Shown piece after piece: positions 37,862 through 47,184 of a stretch of DNA of 64,000 nucleotides. The stretch is from Kluyvera cryocrescens NBRC 102467. GTDB lineage: Bacteria > Pseudomonadota > Gammaproteobacteria > Enterobacterales > Enterobacteriaceae. Below the pieces are notes generated by a model. That model made no database searches. It had not been told where the DNA came from and saw only the letters and a program-made list of their open reading frames with translations. Both the position numbers and the translations under genes were made by a program. Positions within the stretch are counted from its first letter, which is position 1. The number at the start of each line of letters is the position of its first letter. The stretch is taken from positions 1 to 64,000 of the forward strand of contig NZ_BCTM01000022.1 of the NCBI RefSeq assembly GCF_001571285.1, in the 5' to 3' direction.

Positions 37862-38682
37862 AGGTGAATAAATCCGTCATAGACATGTGCCGCCGGGCCA
37901 GTCATAAACAACGGTTGGCCCGGGCCCTTCCAGGCGATATCAAGACGTCCGCCCGGTAATTCCACGCGCACCTCTTCCGCCAGCAAACCTTGCTGAATAC
38001 CGACGGCGACCGCCGCACAGGCTCCGCTTCCGCAGGCCTGCGTTTCGCCCGCACCGCGTTCATAAACGCGCAGGCGGATGTGTTCGCGCTTCACAATCTG
38101 CATAAAACCAATATTGGCGCGCTCAGGGAAACGTTCATGGCTTTCCATCAACGGGCCCAGCGTTTCTACCGCCGCCGTGTCGACGTCATCAACCTGAATC
38201 ACGCAGTGCGGGTTCCCCATGGAGACCACGCCGCACAATACTGTCTGTTCGGCTACACGCATAATATAGGTCTTTTCCGCTTTGTTAGCGCGAAACGGGA
38301 CCTGCGAGGGCTCAAAATTGGGCTCCCCCATGTTCACCCGGACCAGTTCATCATCCGTGACGGTTAATACCATACGGCCATTCGCCGTACTGACGCGGAT
38401 CTCACGTTTATTCGTTAAACCTTTCAGGCGTACAAAACGCGCGAAGCAGCGCGCGCCGTTGCCACACTGCGAGACTTCGCTGCCATCGGCGTTGAAGATG
38501 CGGTAGTGAAAATCCAGATCGGGATCGTAAGGCGGTTCGACGACCAATAGCTGGTCAAAACCCACGCCCTGATGCCTATCCGCCAGGCGACGAATCAGCT
38601 CTGGCGAGAAAAAAACATTCTGCGTTACCGCGTCGACAACCATGAAATCGTTGCCGAGGCCATGCATTTTAGAAAACTGCAT
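37858..38682 (-). CDS. dapF: Diaminopimelate epimerase DapF
   Basis: DapF interconverts LL- and meso-diaminopimelate for lysine and peptidoglycan synthesis. The 274-residue enzyme has the two catalytic cysteines in symmetric halves: [12 protein letters not shown] (near 73) and [13 protein letters not shown] (near 217). [15 protein letters not shown] opens the protein and [10 protein letters not shown] lies near 160. Two ATGs are adjacent. I choose the second (38682), because TGGAG is six bases from it and the length then equals E. coli DapF. lptM lies 35 bases upstream. Confidence 0.96.
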   Translation of the reverse strand: MQFSKMHGLGNDFMVVDAVTQNVFFSPELIRRLADRHQGVGFDQLLVVEPPYDPDLDFHYRIFNADGSEVSQCGNGARCFARFVRLKGLTNKREIRVSTANGRMVLTVTDDELVRVNMGEPNFEPSQVPFRANKAEKTYIMRVAEQTVLCGVVSMGNPHCVIQVDDVDTAAVETLGPLMESHERFPERANIGFMQIVKREHIRLRVYERGAGETQACGSGACAAVAVGIQQGLLAEEVRVELPGGRLDIAWKGPGQPLFMTGPAAHVYDGFIHL

Positions 38683-38717
38683 CATCTACTCCAGTTGCGC
38701 GGAACAGAACGTATTAA

Positions 38718-38921
38718 TTAGTAATTAACCTGCGTCGGGCCGCCGTTATCACCACGGTCATTGCGATCCGGAGTATCGCTTTGCACCGGAGGTGTGACGG
38801 ATTTGGTCGGCGTTGGCGCCGTTTTATCAGCCGGAGGAAAATAGAGTGGGCCTTTCAGGCCACAGCCAGCAAGGCTAAACAATGCAAGTAACACCGCCAG
38901 CGGTCGGAAAATCTTATTCAT
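38718..38921 (-). CDS. lptM: LPS assembly lipoprotein LptM (YifL)
   Basis: LptM is a small outer-membrane lipoprotein that binds the LptD-LptE translocon and promotes correct disulfide formation in LptD. The 67-residue precursor has a lipoprotein signal peptide with lipobox LAGC (cysteine near 20), followed by the conserved GLKGPLYFPP and a disordered tail rich in proline, threonine and aspartate. Length equals E. coli YifL. It precedes dapF on the same strand and is divergent from cyaY. Confidence 0.93.
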   Translation of the reverse strand: MNKIFRPLAVLLALFSLAGCGLKGPLYFPPADKTAPTPTKSVTPPVQSDTPDRNDRGDNGGPTQVNY

Positions 38922-39004
38922 TCTCAGGATGCCTGTAGTTCAATGCTTTCTATTTTCTATCATCGCAGGAGGAGGCGCAAAAGCAAGCGTTAAGCGCCTG
39001 ACTG

Positions 39005-39026
39005 CAACGTGATTTGTTTCACGCTA
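39005..39026. promoter_or_regulatory. CRP-like dyad upstream of cyaY
   Basis: CGTGA (39008-39012), six bases, then TCACG (39019-39023): each arm differs from the CRP consensus by one base. A TATACT hexamer follows at 39025-39030. The site would overlap the core promoter, a repressing position. It is also upstream of lptM on the other strand. No evidence beyond the match. Confidence 0.35.
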
Positions 39027-39059
39027 TACTGCCGAATCACTAAAAAACGGGAAACGACA

Positions 39060-39380
39060 ATGAACGACAGTGAATTTCATCGCCTGGCCGACACCCTTTG
39101 GCTCACCATTGAAGAACGCCTGGATGACTGGGACGGCGACAGCGATATCGACTGCGAAATCAACGGTGGCGTACTGACCATTAGCTTTGAAAACGGCAGC
39201 AAAATTATTATTAACCGTCAGGAGCCACTGCACCAGGTGTGGCTGGCGACAAAACAGGGCGGCTATCACTTTGACCTGAAAGGCGATGAGTGGATCTGCG
39301 ACCGCAGCGGCGAAAGCTTCTGGGATTTGCTGGAACAGGCGGCGACGCAGCAGTCGGGCGAAACGGTCAGCTTCCGTTAA
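39060..39380 (+). CDS. cyaY: Frataxin-like iron-sulfur cluster protein CyaY
   Basis: CyaY is the bacterial frataxin. It binds iron and the cysteine desulfurase IscS and tunes Fe-S cluster assembly. The 106-residue protein has the acidic first helix ([23 protein letters not shown]) and the conserved sheet with [12 protein letters not shown] and [19 protein letters not shown]. Length equals E. coli CyaY. The frame is open 17 codons upstream, but the ATG at 39060 is the family start. It is convergent with cyaA across a shared hairpin. Confidence 0.96.
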   Translation: MNDSEFHRLADTLWLTIEERLDDWDGDSDIDCEINGGVLTISFENGSKIIINRQEPLHQVWLATKQGGYHFDLKGDEWICDRSGESFWDLLEQAATQQSGETVSFR

Positions 39381-39388
39381 GATGGAAG

Positions 39389-39425
39389 GCCGGAGAACGG
39401 TTTATGTACCGTATCCGGCTTTATT
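39389..39425. terminator. Terminator hairpin between cyaY and cyaA
   Basis: GCCGGA-GA-ACGGT is mirrored by ACCGT-A-TCCGGC around TTATGT, and TTTATTT follows on the plus strand. It ends cyaY. Its end touches the cyaA stop codon, so it may also affect cyaA transcripts. The GCCGGA/TCCGGC ends resemble a REP unit. Confidence 0.65.
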
Positions 39426-41971
39426 TACGAGAAATATTGCTGTAGCAGCGGCGTATTATCGTTGTCGTGATGAGACGGCGGCGGCGTCAGCGCCTGGCTG
39501 CGGAATGGAATCACCTGCGCACGGCCATCAACCTTCACAATCTGATAGAACTGCGGCAGGTTGAAGTTGATAAAGCTGGAGCCGTAGGTGAAACGATCGT
39601 GTGATGACGAGTAGAACCGGCTGACATCGCGCACCAGCTCTTCTTTGCTGCCTTCACAGTGGTGATACACCTCCGCGCGGTTGCTCTCATCCAGAATATA
39701 GATATTAAAGCCCTGCTCTTCACCGGACTCTTCAAAGAAGAACTGGATAATCCCTTCGCTGGCAAAGCCATCAACTACCTGCGGCAATTCAACATGGTTG
39801 GTCTCAACCTGCACGGACAGGCCGTGCAGCTTGTTGTGCGAGATAGCGCCGTAGAATTCAATGGCGTTTTCCAGCTTCTGCACCGAAACGTTCAGGCGTT
39901 CAAAGAACAGCCCCCACGTTTGCCCGGAAACGCGCAGCGCTTTGAAGCGACCGGTCTCCTGACGAGTACTCGAAAGACGCAGCTCAATGCACTCAGAAAC
40001 CAGTTGCTGTACGCGGGTACGGATTAAACCGCGCAGATGCTGGCTATAACAGAACACTTCGACGCTGTCCGGCGGCGCCGCATCCTGGTGCATTTTGCCA
40101 AGAATAGTTTTTAACGCTTCGATCATCGCCTGCTCGCCGTTGAAGTGCAGCGTACGCACCTCGTTCCACGAGTTGCGATACAGCAGGTCAACGCTGCCCA
40201 CCAGGCATTTCTGATCTTCGCCGAAGCTGAACGTGTCCAGCTTACGGAAATCAAAATGCACCACCTGATTGCGGAAGGCCGCCGTCGGGTCGTATTCCAG
40301 GTTGACGATAATCGCCAGATGGCGAATTTCACATGGGCTGTACAAGGCTTTCGGCGTCGGTGCCGGCAAGCGCAGCGGGAAGTGGTGCGACACATCGGCC
40401 ACCATCTCCTGCAGCTTCGCCAGGTCAACAATCTCATTGCCTTTAATAAACAGGCGCGTACGTGACGTCAGCAGGCCGTTGAACCACGCCCAGGCCACCA
40501 GCTTATTGAGATAGCGGTTATATTCCAGCGGCTGATGGCTGATGATGGATTCCATGTTCGGTGCGCGGTTGTAGAGATACCAACCCGTACGGTTGGCACG
40601 TCCCGGCGGAACATAGATAAAGGTCAGATTCGGTTCGGAAAGATCCGGGGAAATTTGCGGGTTAACCAGCGTCACCTTGCCCGGCAGCGCTTCAAACGCC
40701 GCGTACAGTTTACGCGTCAGCACGCCGATATCCTGCGGGCTGGCCGAAACGCTCAGGTTGTTGCGACGCACGAAACGGATCAGGTTACGATAGCTCTGCA
40801 TCATCGCATCGAGCAGTTCGTTATGCGCTTCGCGCACCTGATCGATTTTCCAGTTAGCGCGATTGTCGAGCATCGCCAGACGCTCTTCGCTCCAGCCCCA
40901 CTCTTTCACCAATTGCCCCACCACTTCACGACGCCAGCCAACGCAGGCGCGCTCACGGCTGAGCTTTTCGCACACTTTCAGGTAGAAGCAGCGGCGAACC
41001 AGATCGAGGCGCGTTTCGTCTTCAATCGCTTTGAGATATTCGGTGACGCGCTCCAGCATCATGCAGTAAGCATCGAGACCAAAGGAGACGATCTCGCCGT
41101 CATGCAGGCGCTGTTTAATGTCTTTCGCCAACAGATGCGTGTTGGGGTATTCCCAGGAGTAGGCTTCCAGCAGCAGGGTTTTCAACACCGCTTTGTACGG
41201 TGAGTCGATACTCTTATAGAGCTGCCACAGGCTGGCGCCAAAGTACTCTTCGGCGGAGAGCGAGCTCAATCCACCGAGGTCGAGCCATTCGTTTGGCGTC
41301 AGTACACCCTGCGCGTAGAGCGTCATGACGTAATCGTCGTAATGCTCTTCTTCCTCGCAAGGCACCATATTCCACAGAATACGTTTGCCCGCCAGGCGTA
41401 CCGCAGTACGGTAAAATTCATCAAGCAGTAAAATATGCTGCGTTGAACCACAGTCTTCCCCACCGAGGCTGCCGCTTTCGTTATGACGGAAGCGGTTTTC
41501 ATCAATAAGGAAGAAGCTGACTTCAACACCCAGCGATGCCGCCCAGCTTTCCAGCAGGCTGCATTTACGCTGCAGTAATTGGCGTTCGTCATTATCGAGC
41601 CACGACTGGTGGCAGACCCAGATATCGAGATCGGAAGAACAGCTCTGGCCGACGGACGAAGTACTGCCCATCGAATAGATGCCGGTGATCGGCAGTTCGC
41701 CCTTCGCAGAGGTCTGCGGCGGCATGCCGCGATGCAGCTCGAGTTCATCGAGATAATGACGTTGGGTTTCATCAGGCGTGTAGAGGCAGATGCCCTTGGG
41801 AACGTTACCGTCGAGGTAACCCGGCATCAGCGGATGATGATAATGTAATAATGTCGGCAGTAGACTGTATACCTGCTGGAAAGCAGGGCCCATGGCTGCA
41901 AGCGCGCGATCCACGCGCAGTTGGTTGATGGCATCCAGTCTCTGTTTTAGCGTCTCAATATAGAGGTACAA
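39425..41971 (-). CDS. cyaA: Class I adenylate cyclase CyaA
   Basis: CyaA makes cyclic AMP, the effector of CRP, under control of the glucose phosphotransferase protein EIIA-Glc. The 848-residue protein has the catalytic N-terminal half with the class I signature [20 protein letters not shown] (near 103-122, nucleotidyltransferase-type DxD) and the conserved [35 protein letters not shown] block. A regulatory C-terminal half follows, ending [15 protein letters not shown] choose the TTG at 41971, which gives the E. coli length and known UUG start. An upstream frame extension exists. A CRP site lies about 150 bases upstream. Confidence 0.96.
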   Translation of the reverse strand: MYLYIETLKQRLDAINQLRVDRALAAMGPAFQQVYSLLPTLLHYHHPLMPGYLDGNVPKGICLYTPDETQRHYLDELELHRGMPPQTSAKGELPITGIYSMGSTSSVGQSCSSDLDIWVCHQSWLDNDERQLLQRKCSLLESWAASLGVEVSFFLIDENRFRHNESGSLGGEDCGSTQHILLLDEFYRTAVRLAGKRILWNMVPCEEEEHYDDYVMTLYAQGVLTPNEWLDLGGLSSLSAEEYFGASLWQLYKSIDSPYKAVLKTLLLEAYSWEYPNTHLLAKDIKQRLHDGEIVSFGLDAYCMMLERVTEYLKAIEDETRLDLVRRCFYLKVCEKLSRERACVGWRREVVGQLVKEWGWSEERLAMLDNRANWKIDQVREAHNELLDAMMQSYRNLIRFVRRNNLSVSASPQDIGVLTRKLYAAFEALPGKVTLVNPQISPDLSEPNLTFIYVPPGRANRTGWYLYNRAPNMESIISHQPLEYNRYLNKLVAWAWFNGLLTSRTRLFIKGNEIVDLAKLQEMVADVSHHFPLRLPAPTPKALYSPCEIRHLAIIVNLEYDPTAAFRNQVVHFDFRKLDTFSFGEDQKCLVGSVDLLYRNSWNEVRTLHFNGEQAMIEALKTILGKMHQDAAPPDSVEVFCYSQHLRGLIRTRVQQLVSECIELRLSSTRQETGRFKALRVSGQTWGLFFERLNVSVQKLENAIEFYGAISHNKLHGLSVQVETNHVELPQVVDGFASEGIIQFFFEESGEEQGFNIYILDESNRAEVYHHCEGSKEELVRDVSRFYSSSHDRFTYGSSFINFNLPQFYQIVKVDGRAQVIPFRSQALTPPPSHHDNDNTPLLQQYFS

Positions 41972-42379
41972 GACATATCGCCTGATGTTCAAAACCTCGA
42001 CGTATCGTGAAAAGTGCGGATACGGAGATTTTTAATATTTCAACAAGAAGAACCGTTACCGTTTCTCGCCCGCCGTTGTGATTATCAAAATTCGGGTAAA
42101 AATCGGTTTAAAACGTGATCAATTTAACACCTTGCCGGTTGACCGTAAAGAATGTTGCACTACAACAAGTGTAGCATTGAATGCTGCTGTAAACCCCGGC
42201 ATACGATCAAGACAGTGCCAGTAATAAACGGTAAACACAACCCGTTTATACCTGCCATCATTTACGCTACAGGCACGTTTCCTGCATTGCGATTTGTTCC
42301 GAGTATGAAACCCTGAAAACTAACATCATTAAGGCAACAATGTTAGGATGAACAACGGACGATAATGACGGTAACAAGC
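41972..42379. other. Divergent cyaA-hemC control region
   Basis: This 408-base region holds no gene on either strand. It contains the CRP site at 42111-42132 and the promoters of cyaA (leftward) and hemC (rightward). A TTGACC hexamer at 42138-42143 could be a rightward -35, but the -10 candidate (TACAAC) is poor. I did not find a convincing leader ORF. Confidence 0.6.
42111..42132 (-). promoter_or_regulatory. CRP site of cyaA
   Basis: The 22-mer has CGTGA, six bases, then TAACA. On the minus strand it reads AGGTGTTAAATTGATCACG, matching the remembered CRP site at the cyaA P2 promoter of E. coli, where cAMP-CRP represses cyaA. This gives negative feedback on cAMP synthesis. Confidence 0.8.
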
Positions 42380-43321
42380 ATGTTAGACAAAGTTTTGAGA
42401 ATTGCCACACGCCAAAGTCCGCTCGCTCTCTGGCAAGCGCACTATGTAAAAGAACGCCTGATGGCCTGCCATCCAGGGCTGACGGTGACGCTCGTGCCGA
42501 TGGTGACCCGCGGCGATATTATCCTTGATACTCCGCTGGCTAAAGTGGGCGGCAAAGGGCTTTTTGTCAAAGAGCTTGAGCTGGCATTACTTGAGGGCCG
42601 TGCCGATATCGCCGTGCACTCCATGAAAGACGTTCCAGTTGAGTTCCCACAGGGGCTCGGCCTCGTCACTATCTGCGAGCGTGATGATCCGCGCGACGCC
42701 TTCGTATCCAATCATTACGCCTGCATGGATGACCTCCCGGCAGGCAGCATCGTCGGCACCTCCAGCCTGCGTCGCCAGTGCCAGATTGCCCAGCGCCGCC
42801 CGGATCTGGTGATCCGCTCGCTGCGCGGCAACGTCGGCACGCGCCTCGGCAAACTCGATAATGGCGATTACGATGCCATTATCCTGGCCGTCGCCGGCTT
42901 AAAACGCCTTGAGCTGGATGCGCGTATCCGCCAGCCGATGCCACCCGAAGAGTCACTTCCGGCCGTCGGTCAGGGCGCCGTCGGCATTGAATGCCGCCTG
43001 GACGATGAACAAACGCGTGCGCTGCTTGCACCGCTGAATCACGATGAAACCGCCATCCGCGTTTGCGCTGAGCGCGCTATGAACACGCGTCTGGAAGGTG
43101 GCTGCCAGGTCCCTATCGGCAGCTACGCTGAACTGGTCGATGGCGAACTCTGGCTGCGTGCGCTGGTCGGCTCGCCGGATGGGCGCGAAACGGTTCGCGG
43201 CGAACGCCGCGGTAAGCCGGAAGATGCGGAAAAGATGGGCATTGAATTGGCCGATGAACTGCTCGATAACGGCGCTCGTGAAATCCTCGCGGCCGTTTAC
43301 GATGGAGATGCCTCCTTATGA
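42380..43321 (+). CDS. hemC: Porphobilinogen deaminase HemC
   Basis: HemC (hydroxymethylbilane synthase) condenses four porphobilinogens into hydroxymethylbilane. The 313-residue protein has three domains. The block [17 protein letters not shown] opens it, the catalytic aspartate lies in [12 protein letters not shown] (near 84), [13 protein letters not shown] follows (near 150), and the dipyrromethane-cofactor cysteine is in [13 protein letters not shown] (near 242). An ATG five codons upstream (42365) is in frame. The ATG at 42380 gives the E. coli length. It starts the hemCDXY operon and overlaps hemD by four bases. Confidence 0.96.
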   Translation: MLDKVLRIATRQSPLALWQAHYVKERLMACHPGLTVTLVPMVTRGDIILDTPLAKVGGKGLFVKELELALLEGRADIAVHSMKDVPVEFPQGLGLVTICERDDPRDAFVSNHYACMDDLPAGSIVGTSSLRRQCQIAQRRPDLVIRSLRGNVGTRLGKLDNGDYDAIILAVAGLKRLELDARIRQPMPPEESLPAVGQGAVGIECRLDDEQTRALLAPLNHDETAIRVCAERAMNTRLEGGCQVPIGSYAELVDGELWLRALVGSPDGRETVRGERRGKPEDAEKMGIELADELLDNGAREILAAVYDGDASL

Positions 43322-44058
43322 CCATTCTGGTAACCCGCCCCTCTCCGCAAGGTGAAGAATTAGTCAGCCGTTTGCGCGCGCTGGGGCAGGTTGCCTGGAG
43401 TTTCCCGCTCATTGAGTTTTCCCCCGGGCGGGAACTGAGCACGCTCAGTCGCTCACTTAACGCATTAGGTGATGGCGATTTGGTCTTTGCGCTATCGCAG
43501 CACGCCGTGAGCTTCGCCCACGCTCAGCTCCAACAGCAACACCTTCTCTGGCCGACCACGCCACGCTATTTTGCTATTGGCCGCACCACGGCATTAGCAC
43601 TGCATCAGGTCAGCGGGTTTGACGTTCGCTATCCATTAGATCGGGAAATCAGCGAAGTGTTGCTACAATTACCTGAATTGCAAACTATTGCCGGTAAGAA
43701 AGCGCTCATTCTTCGCGGTAACGGCGGCCGGGAACTGCTGGCCGAGACGCTCACCGAGCGCGGGGCGATAGTGACGCTGTGTGAATGCTATCAACGCTGC
43801 CCTGTGCACTACGATGGCGCCGAAGAGGCCATGCGCTGGCAAACGCGGGAAGTCACCACGCTTGTCGTCACCAGCGGCGAGATGCTGCAACAACTTTGGA
43901 CGCTTATTCCCCTCTGGTACCGGGAGCGCTGGCTGCTTCAGTGCCGATTGCTGGTCGTGAGTGAGCGTATTGCAAAACTGGCCCAGGAGATGGGCTGGCA
44001 GGATATTCAGGTTGCCGATAGCGCAGACAACGATGCGCTGCTGCGCGCACTACAATAA
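43318..44058 (+). CDS. hemD: Uroporphyrinogen III synthase HemD
   Basis: HemD cyclises hydroxymethylbilane with inversion of ring D to give uroporphyrinogen III. The 246-residue protein has the weakly conserved two-domain HemD fold. Recognisable blocks are [17 protein letters not shown] at the N terminus, [12 protein letters not shown] (near 80), [12 protein letters not shown] (near 130) and [14 protein letters not shown] (near 180). Length equals E. coli HemD. Its ATG overlaps the hemC stop (ATGA), so translation is coupled. Confidence 0.95.
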   Translation: MTILVTRPSPQGEELVSRLRALGQVAWSFPLIEFSPGRELSTLSRSLNALGDGDLVFALSQHAVSFAHAQLQQQHLLWPTTPRYFAIGRTTALALHQVSGFDVRYPLDREISEVLLQLPELQTIAGKKALILRGNGGRELLAETLTERGAIVTLCECYQRCPVHYDGAEEAMRWQTREVTTLVVTSGEMLQQLWTLIPLWYRERWLLQCRLLVVSERIAKLAQEMGWQDIQVADSADNDALLRALQ

Positions 44059-44079
44059 CTCTCAAAATTGGAAGCCATA

Positions 44080-45288
44080 ATGACGGAACAAAAAGAGAAC
44101 TCCGCCGTGGTTGAAGAGTCCGGGGAAGCCGTGAACATCACGCCGCAGCCCGAATCTAATCAGCCCGCAACCGCTGAGAAAAAAAATAACAGCGGAAAAA
44201 CCAGCCTCGTTCTGAGCGCGGTCGCCATTGCCATCGCGCTAGCAGCAGGCGTTGGCCTATACGGCTGGGGCAAACAGCAGGCCGTCAACCAAACCACCAC
44301 CAGCGATACCCTCGCCAATCAGCTCATTGCGCTGCAAAAAGCGCAGGATGCACAAAAAGAGGCGCTGGAAACAACCATCAAACAGCAGGCAGCTCAGTTG
44401 GATGAGGCGAAAGCCCAACAGGGCGAAATGGCCAAACAGCTGGATGAAGTGCAGCAAAAAGTGGCGGCAATTTCCGGCACCGATGCCAAAACCTGGCTGC
44501 TTTCCCAATCCGACTTCCTCGTTAAGCTGGCCGGTCGCAAACTCTGGAGTGACCAGGACGTGACCACCGCGGCGGCGCTGTTAAAAAGCGCTGACGCCAG
44601 CCTTGCCGACATGAACGATCCGAGCTTAATTACCGCTCGCCGGGCGCTTACTGAAGATATCGCCAGTCTGGCTGCGGTTTCTCAGGTCGACTACGACGGT
44701 ATCATTCTGAAGGTGAATCAGCTGGCCAACCAGGTCGATAACCTGCGTCTGGCTGATAACAACAACGATGATTCCCCGATGGACAACGACGATGGCGAGC
44801 TGTCGGCATCGCTCAGCGAATGGCGAGTGAACCTACAGAAAAGCTGGCAGAGCTTTATGGACAGTTTTATCACTGTCCGCCGCCGCGATGAAACCGCCGT
44901 TCCTCTGCTGGCGCCAAATCAGGATATTTACCTACGCGAAAACATCCGCTCTCAGCTGCTAGCCGCCGTACAAGCGGTCCCTCGTCATCAGGATGAGACT
45001 TACAAACAGGCGCTGGATAATGTATCAACCTGGGTTCGCGCCTACTACGATACCGATGACGCCACCACCAAAGCGTTCCTCGATGATATCGAAAAACTCA
45101 GCCAGCAGAGCATCAGCATGGATGTGCCGGAAACCCTGCAAAGCCAGCCGATACTGGAAAAACTGATGCAGACCCGCGTACGTAACCTGATGGCCCAACC
45201 ATCCGCTGCGCAGCCTGCTGACCAACAACCTGCCGTGACGGAGCCTGCACCCGCGCAGCCAGCCGCCGCCGCGCCGCAAGGAGAATAA
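44080..45288 (+). CDS. hemX: HemX, membrane protein of the hem operon
   Basis: HemX was once listed as a uroporphyrinogen III methyltransferase, but it lacks that enzyme fold and its role is unresolved. The 402-residue protein has a charged N-terminal region, one transmembrane helix ([22 protein letters not shown], near 50), and a long coiled coil rich in Q, K, A and E (about 75-135). A periplasmic domain with [17 protein letters not shown] and [14 protein letters not shown] follows, then a disordered A/P/Q tail. It is nine residues longer than E. coli HemX, the difference lying in low-complexity parts. The ATG at 44080 has GGAAG upstream. Confidence 0.93.
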   Translation: MTEQKENSAVVEESGEAVNITPQPESNQPATAEKKNNSGKTSLVLSAVAIAIALAAGVGLYGWGKQQAVNQTTTSDTLANQLIALQKAQDAQKEALETTIKQQAAQLDEAKAQQGEMAKQLDEVQQKVAAISGTDAKTWLLSQSDFLVKLAGRKLWSDQDVTTAAALLKSADASLADMNDPSLITARRALTEDIASLAAVSQVDYDGIILKVNQLANQVDNLRLADNNNDDSPMDNDDGELSASLSEWRVNLQKSWQSFMDSFITVRRRDETAVPLLAPNQDIYLRENIRSQLLAAVQAVPRHQDETYKQALDNVSTWVRAYYDTDDATTKAFLDDIEKLSQQSISMDVPETLQSQPILEKLMQTRVRNLMAQPSAAQPADQQPAVTEPAPAQPAAAAPQGE

Positions 45289-45291
45289 TCG

Positions 45292-46488
45292 ATGCTGAAA
45301 GTTCTCTTACTCTTCGCCCTGTTGATTGCGGGCATTGTTGTTGGTCCGATGATCGCTGGCCATCAGGGTTACGTACTGATTCAGACGGACAATTACAACA
45401 TTGAGACTAGCGTGACCGGGCTGGTCATCATCATGATTCTGGTGATGGTCGTGCTGTTTGCGCTGGAGTGGATACTGCGACGCATATTCCGCACGGGCGC
45501 CCATACCCGTGGCTGGTTTGTCGGGCGTAAACGCCGCCGCGCGCGTAAGCAAACGGAACAGGCGCTTCTGAAGCTGGCGGAAGGCGATTATCAGCAGGTT
45601 GAAAAGCTGATGTCGAAAAATGCCGATCACGCGGAACAGCCGGTAGTGAACTATTTGCTGGCAGCGGAAGCTGCGCAGCAGCGCGGTGACGAAGCGCGTG
45701 CCAATCAGCATCTACAGCGCGCGGCGGAAAACGCTGGCAACGATCTTATCCCAGTTGAAATCACCCGCGTTCGCCTGCAGCTTGCGCGTGGCGAAACCCA
45801 CGCCGCACGCCACGGTGTCGATAAACTGCTGGAGATCGCGCCACGTCACCCTGAAGTATTGCGTCTGGCCGAGCAGGCTTATATTCAGACCGGTGCATGG
45901 AGTTCGCTGCTGGACATCATCCCATCGATGGCCAAAGCCCACGTTGGCGACGATGCTCATCGCGCCGCACTGGAGCAACAGGCGTGGATTGGCCTGATGG
46001 ATCAGGCTCGCGCCGATCAGGGCAGCGAAGGGTTACGTAACTGGTGGAAAAATCAGAGCCGTAAAACGCGCCATCAGGTCGCTCTGCAGGTTGCCATGGC
46101 CGATCACTTGATTGAATGTGATGATCATGACACCGCCCAGCAGATCATTATTGATGGTTTGAAGCGGCAGTATGACGACCGTCTGGTGATGTTGATCCCG
46201 CGTCTGCACACCAACAATCCGGAGCAGATGGAAAAACTGTTGCGCCAGCAGATTAAAACGGTGGGCGATCGTCCTCTGCTGTGGAGTACGCTGGGCCAGT
46301 CACTGATGAAACACGGTGAGTGGCAGGAGGCAAGCCTGGCCTTCCGCGCCGCGCTCAAACAGCGCCCGGACGCGTTCGATTACGCCTGGCTGGCCGATGT
46401 GCTCGACCGACTGAAACAGCCGGAGGAAGCCGCGACCATGCGCCGTGACGGGCTAATGCTAACGCTGCAAAACAACCCGCCAGCATAA
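45292..46488 (+). CDS. hemY: HemY, TPR-containing inner-membrane protein
   Basis: HemY of the hem operon in enterobacteria is an inner-membrane protein of unsettled function, distinct from the HemY protoporphyrinogen oxidase of Bacillus. The 398-residue protein has two N-terminal membrane helices (LLLFALLIAGIVVGPMIAG and LVIIMILVMVVLFALEWIL, residues 4-62) and a basic loop. A cytoplasmic array of tetratricopeptide-like helices follows to the C terminus. Length equals E. coli HemY. It begins three bases after hemX and is followed by an intrinsic terminator. Confidence 0.94.
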   Translation: MLKVLLLFALLIAGIVVGPMIAGHQGYVLIQTDNYNIETSVTGLVIIMILVMVVLFALEWILRRIFRTGAHTRGWFVGRKRRRARKQTEQALLKLAEGDYQQVEKLMSKNADHAEQPVVNYLLAAEAAQQRGDEARANQHLQRAAENAGNDLIPVEITRVRLQLARGETHAARHGVDKLLEIAPRHPEVLRLAEQAYIQTGAWSSLLDIIPSMAKAHVGDDAHRAALEQQAWIGLMDQARADQGSEGLRNWWKNQSRKTRHQVALQVAMADHLIECDDHDTAQQIIIDGLKRQYDDRLVMLIPRLHTNNPEQMEKLLRQQIKTVGDRPLLWSTLGQSLMKHGEWQEASLAFRAALKQRPDAFDYAWLADVLDRLKQPEEAATMRRDGLMLTLQNNPPA

Positions 46489-46504
46489 ACCGATGCGATA
46501 CGCG

Positions 46505-46529
46505 AAGGGGACCGAAAGGTCCCCTTTTT
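46505..46529 (+). terminator. Intrinsic terminator of hemCDXY
   Basis: AAGGGGACC pairs with GGTCCCCTT across a GAAA-type loop, and TTTTT follows. It lies 17 bases after the hemY stop and faces the GlmZ terminator. Confidence 0.85.
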
Positions 46530-46568
46530 GTTGCCCGCGAGTCGCGCTAGCGGCGCGCTTTGCCCCAT

Positions 46569-46775
46569 AAAAAAACGCCTGCTCGTATGAGGAGCAGGCG
46601 TTAAACAGGTTTAATTCGACAACATAATGGGTGCTTCACTCAACGTTATGTCCATGGTGTCTGATGAGGCTAAAGCGACATCTGTCAGTGGACGATAAGC
46701 ACCGTAAACGGCTCTGCGTCATTCCTGGGTTTATGAAGCCATATGGCGAGCATAAGAGATGGAATGAGCATCTAC
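46569..46775 (-). ncRNA. glmZ: Small regulatory RNA GlmZ
   Basis: On the minus strand from 46775 the sequence GTAGATGCTCATTCCATCTC continues with near-identity to E. coli GlmZ. The match includes the segment GCCGTTTACGGTGCTTATCG and the region CCATGGACATAACGTTGAGT, part of the 3' half used in glmS pairing and processing. It ends in the terminator hairpin AACGCCTGCTC/GAGCAGGCGTT plus seven T. The length of 207 nucleotides equals E. coli GlmZ. GlmZ activates glmS translation with Hfq and is cleaved by RNase E with RapZ unless GlmY competes. Its position between hemY and aslA is also that of E. coli. Confidence 0.95.
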
Positions 46776-46782
46776 GCGGCGC

Positions 46783-46788
46783 ATTATG
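46783..46788 (-). promoter_or_regulatory. glmZ -10 element
   Basis: CATAAT on the minus strand ends seven bases before the predicted GlmZ 5' end, the right distance for a sigma-70 -10. The -35 at 17 bases spacing is TTTTAT, a poor match. I find no GG/GC pair at -24/-12, so a sigma-54 promoter, reported for glmZ in many enterobacteria, is not evident. Confidence 0.55.
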
Positions 46789-47184
46789 TCACAGGATCCG
46801 GGGGGATAAAACCTTCTGTTACATAAAAATATTACGTTTCCCCTGGGAAATGATTGCTGCTATAGCGATTTCCTCTTCGCTAAATAAAGAAAGTGAATAA
46901 AATAATCACAATAGATATTTTAGAATTGCACATCTATTATTTTTATATTTAAAAAACAAGTAACAATTTATATTATGTCCCTATCCGCATCTCCACCCTC
47001 CATATATTTACAGTACGGAAATAGAGAGTATAAGATCCCCACTACGACGATTTCGTGGTGCTGCTCATTTCATATATATTCATAAATACTATGGTGTTAT
47101 AAAAAACATTCATCATTGAGCAGCCTTAATAATAAAAACGCCATTATTTATTGAAATATATATATTTATTATGGAGACTCTATA
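46789..47184. other. AT-rich intergenic region between glmZ and aslA
   Basis: This stretch of about 400 bases is markedly richer in A and T than its neighbours (for example near 46900-46980 and 47140-47175). It holds no credible gene. A small dyad ACTACGA/TCGTGGT lies near 47041-47060. The aslA promoter must be here, but several AT-rich hexamers are equally possible. No CRP or FNR site is clear. Confidence 0.55.

Noticed and set aside
46776-46800. Sigma-54 promoter for glmZ
   Set aside because: A GG is present near -24 but there is no GC twelve bases further on, so the invariant pair is missing.
46631-46900. Plus-strand open frame of 89 codons between hemY and aslA
   Set aside because: It lies antisense to GlmZ over most of its length, has no family resemblance and no good ribosome site.
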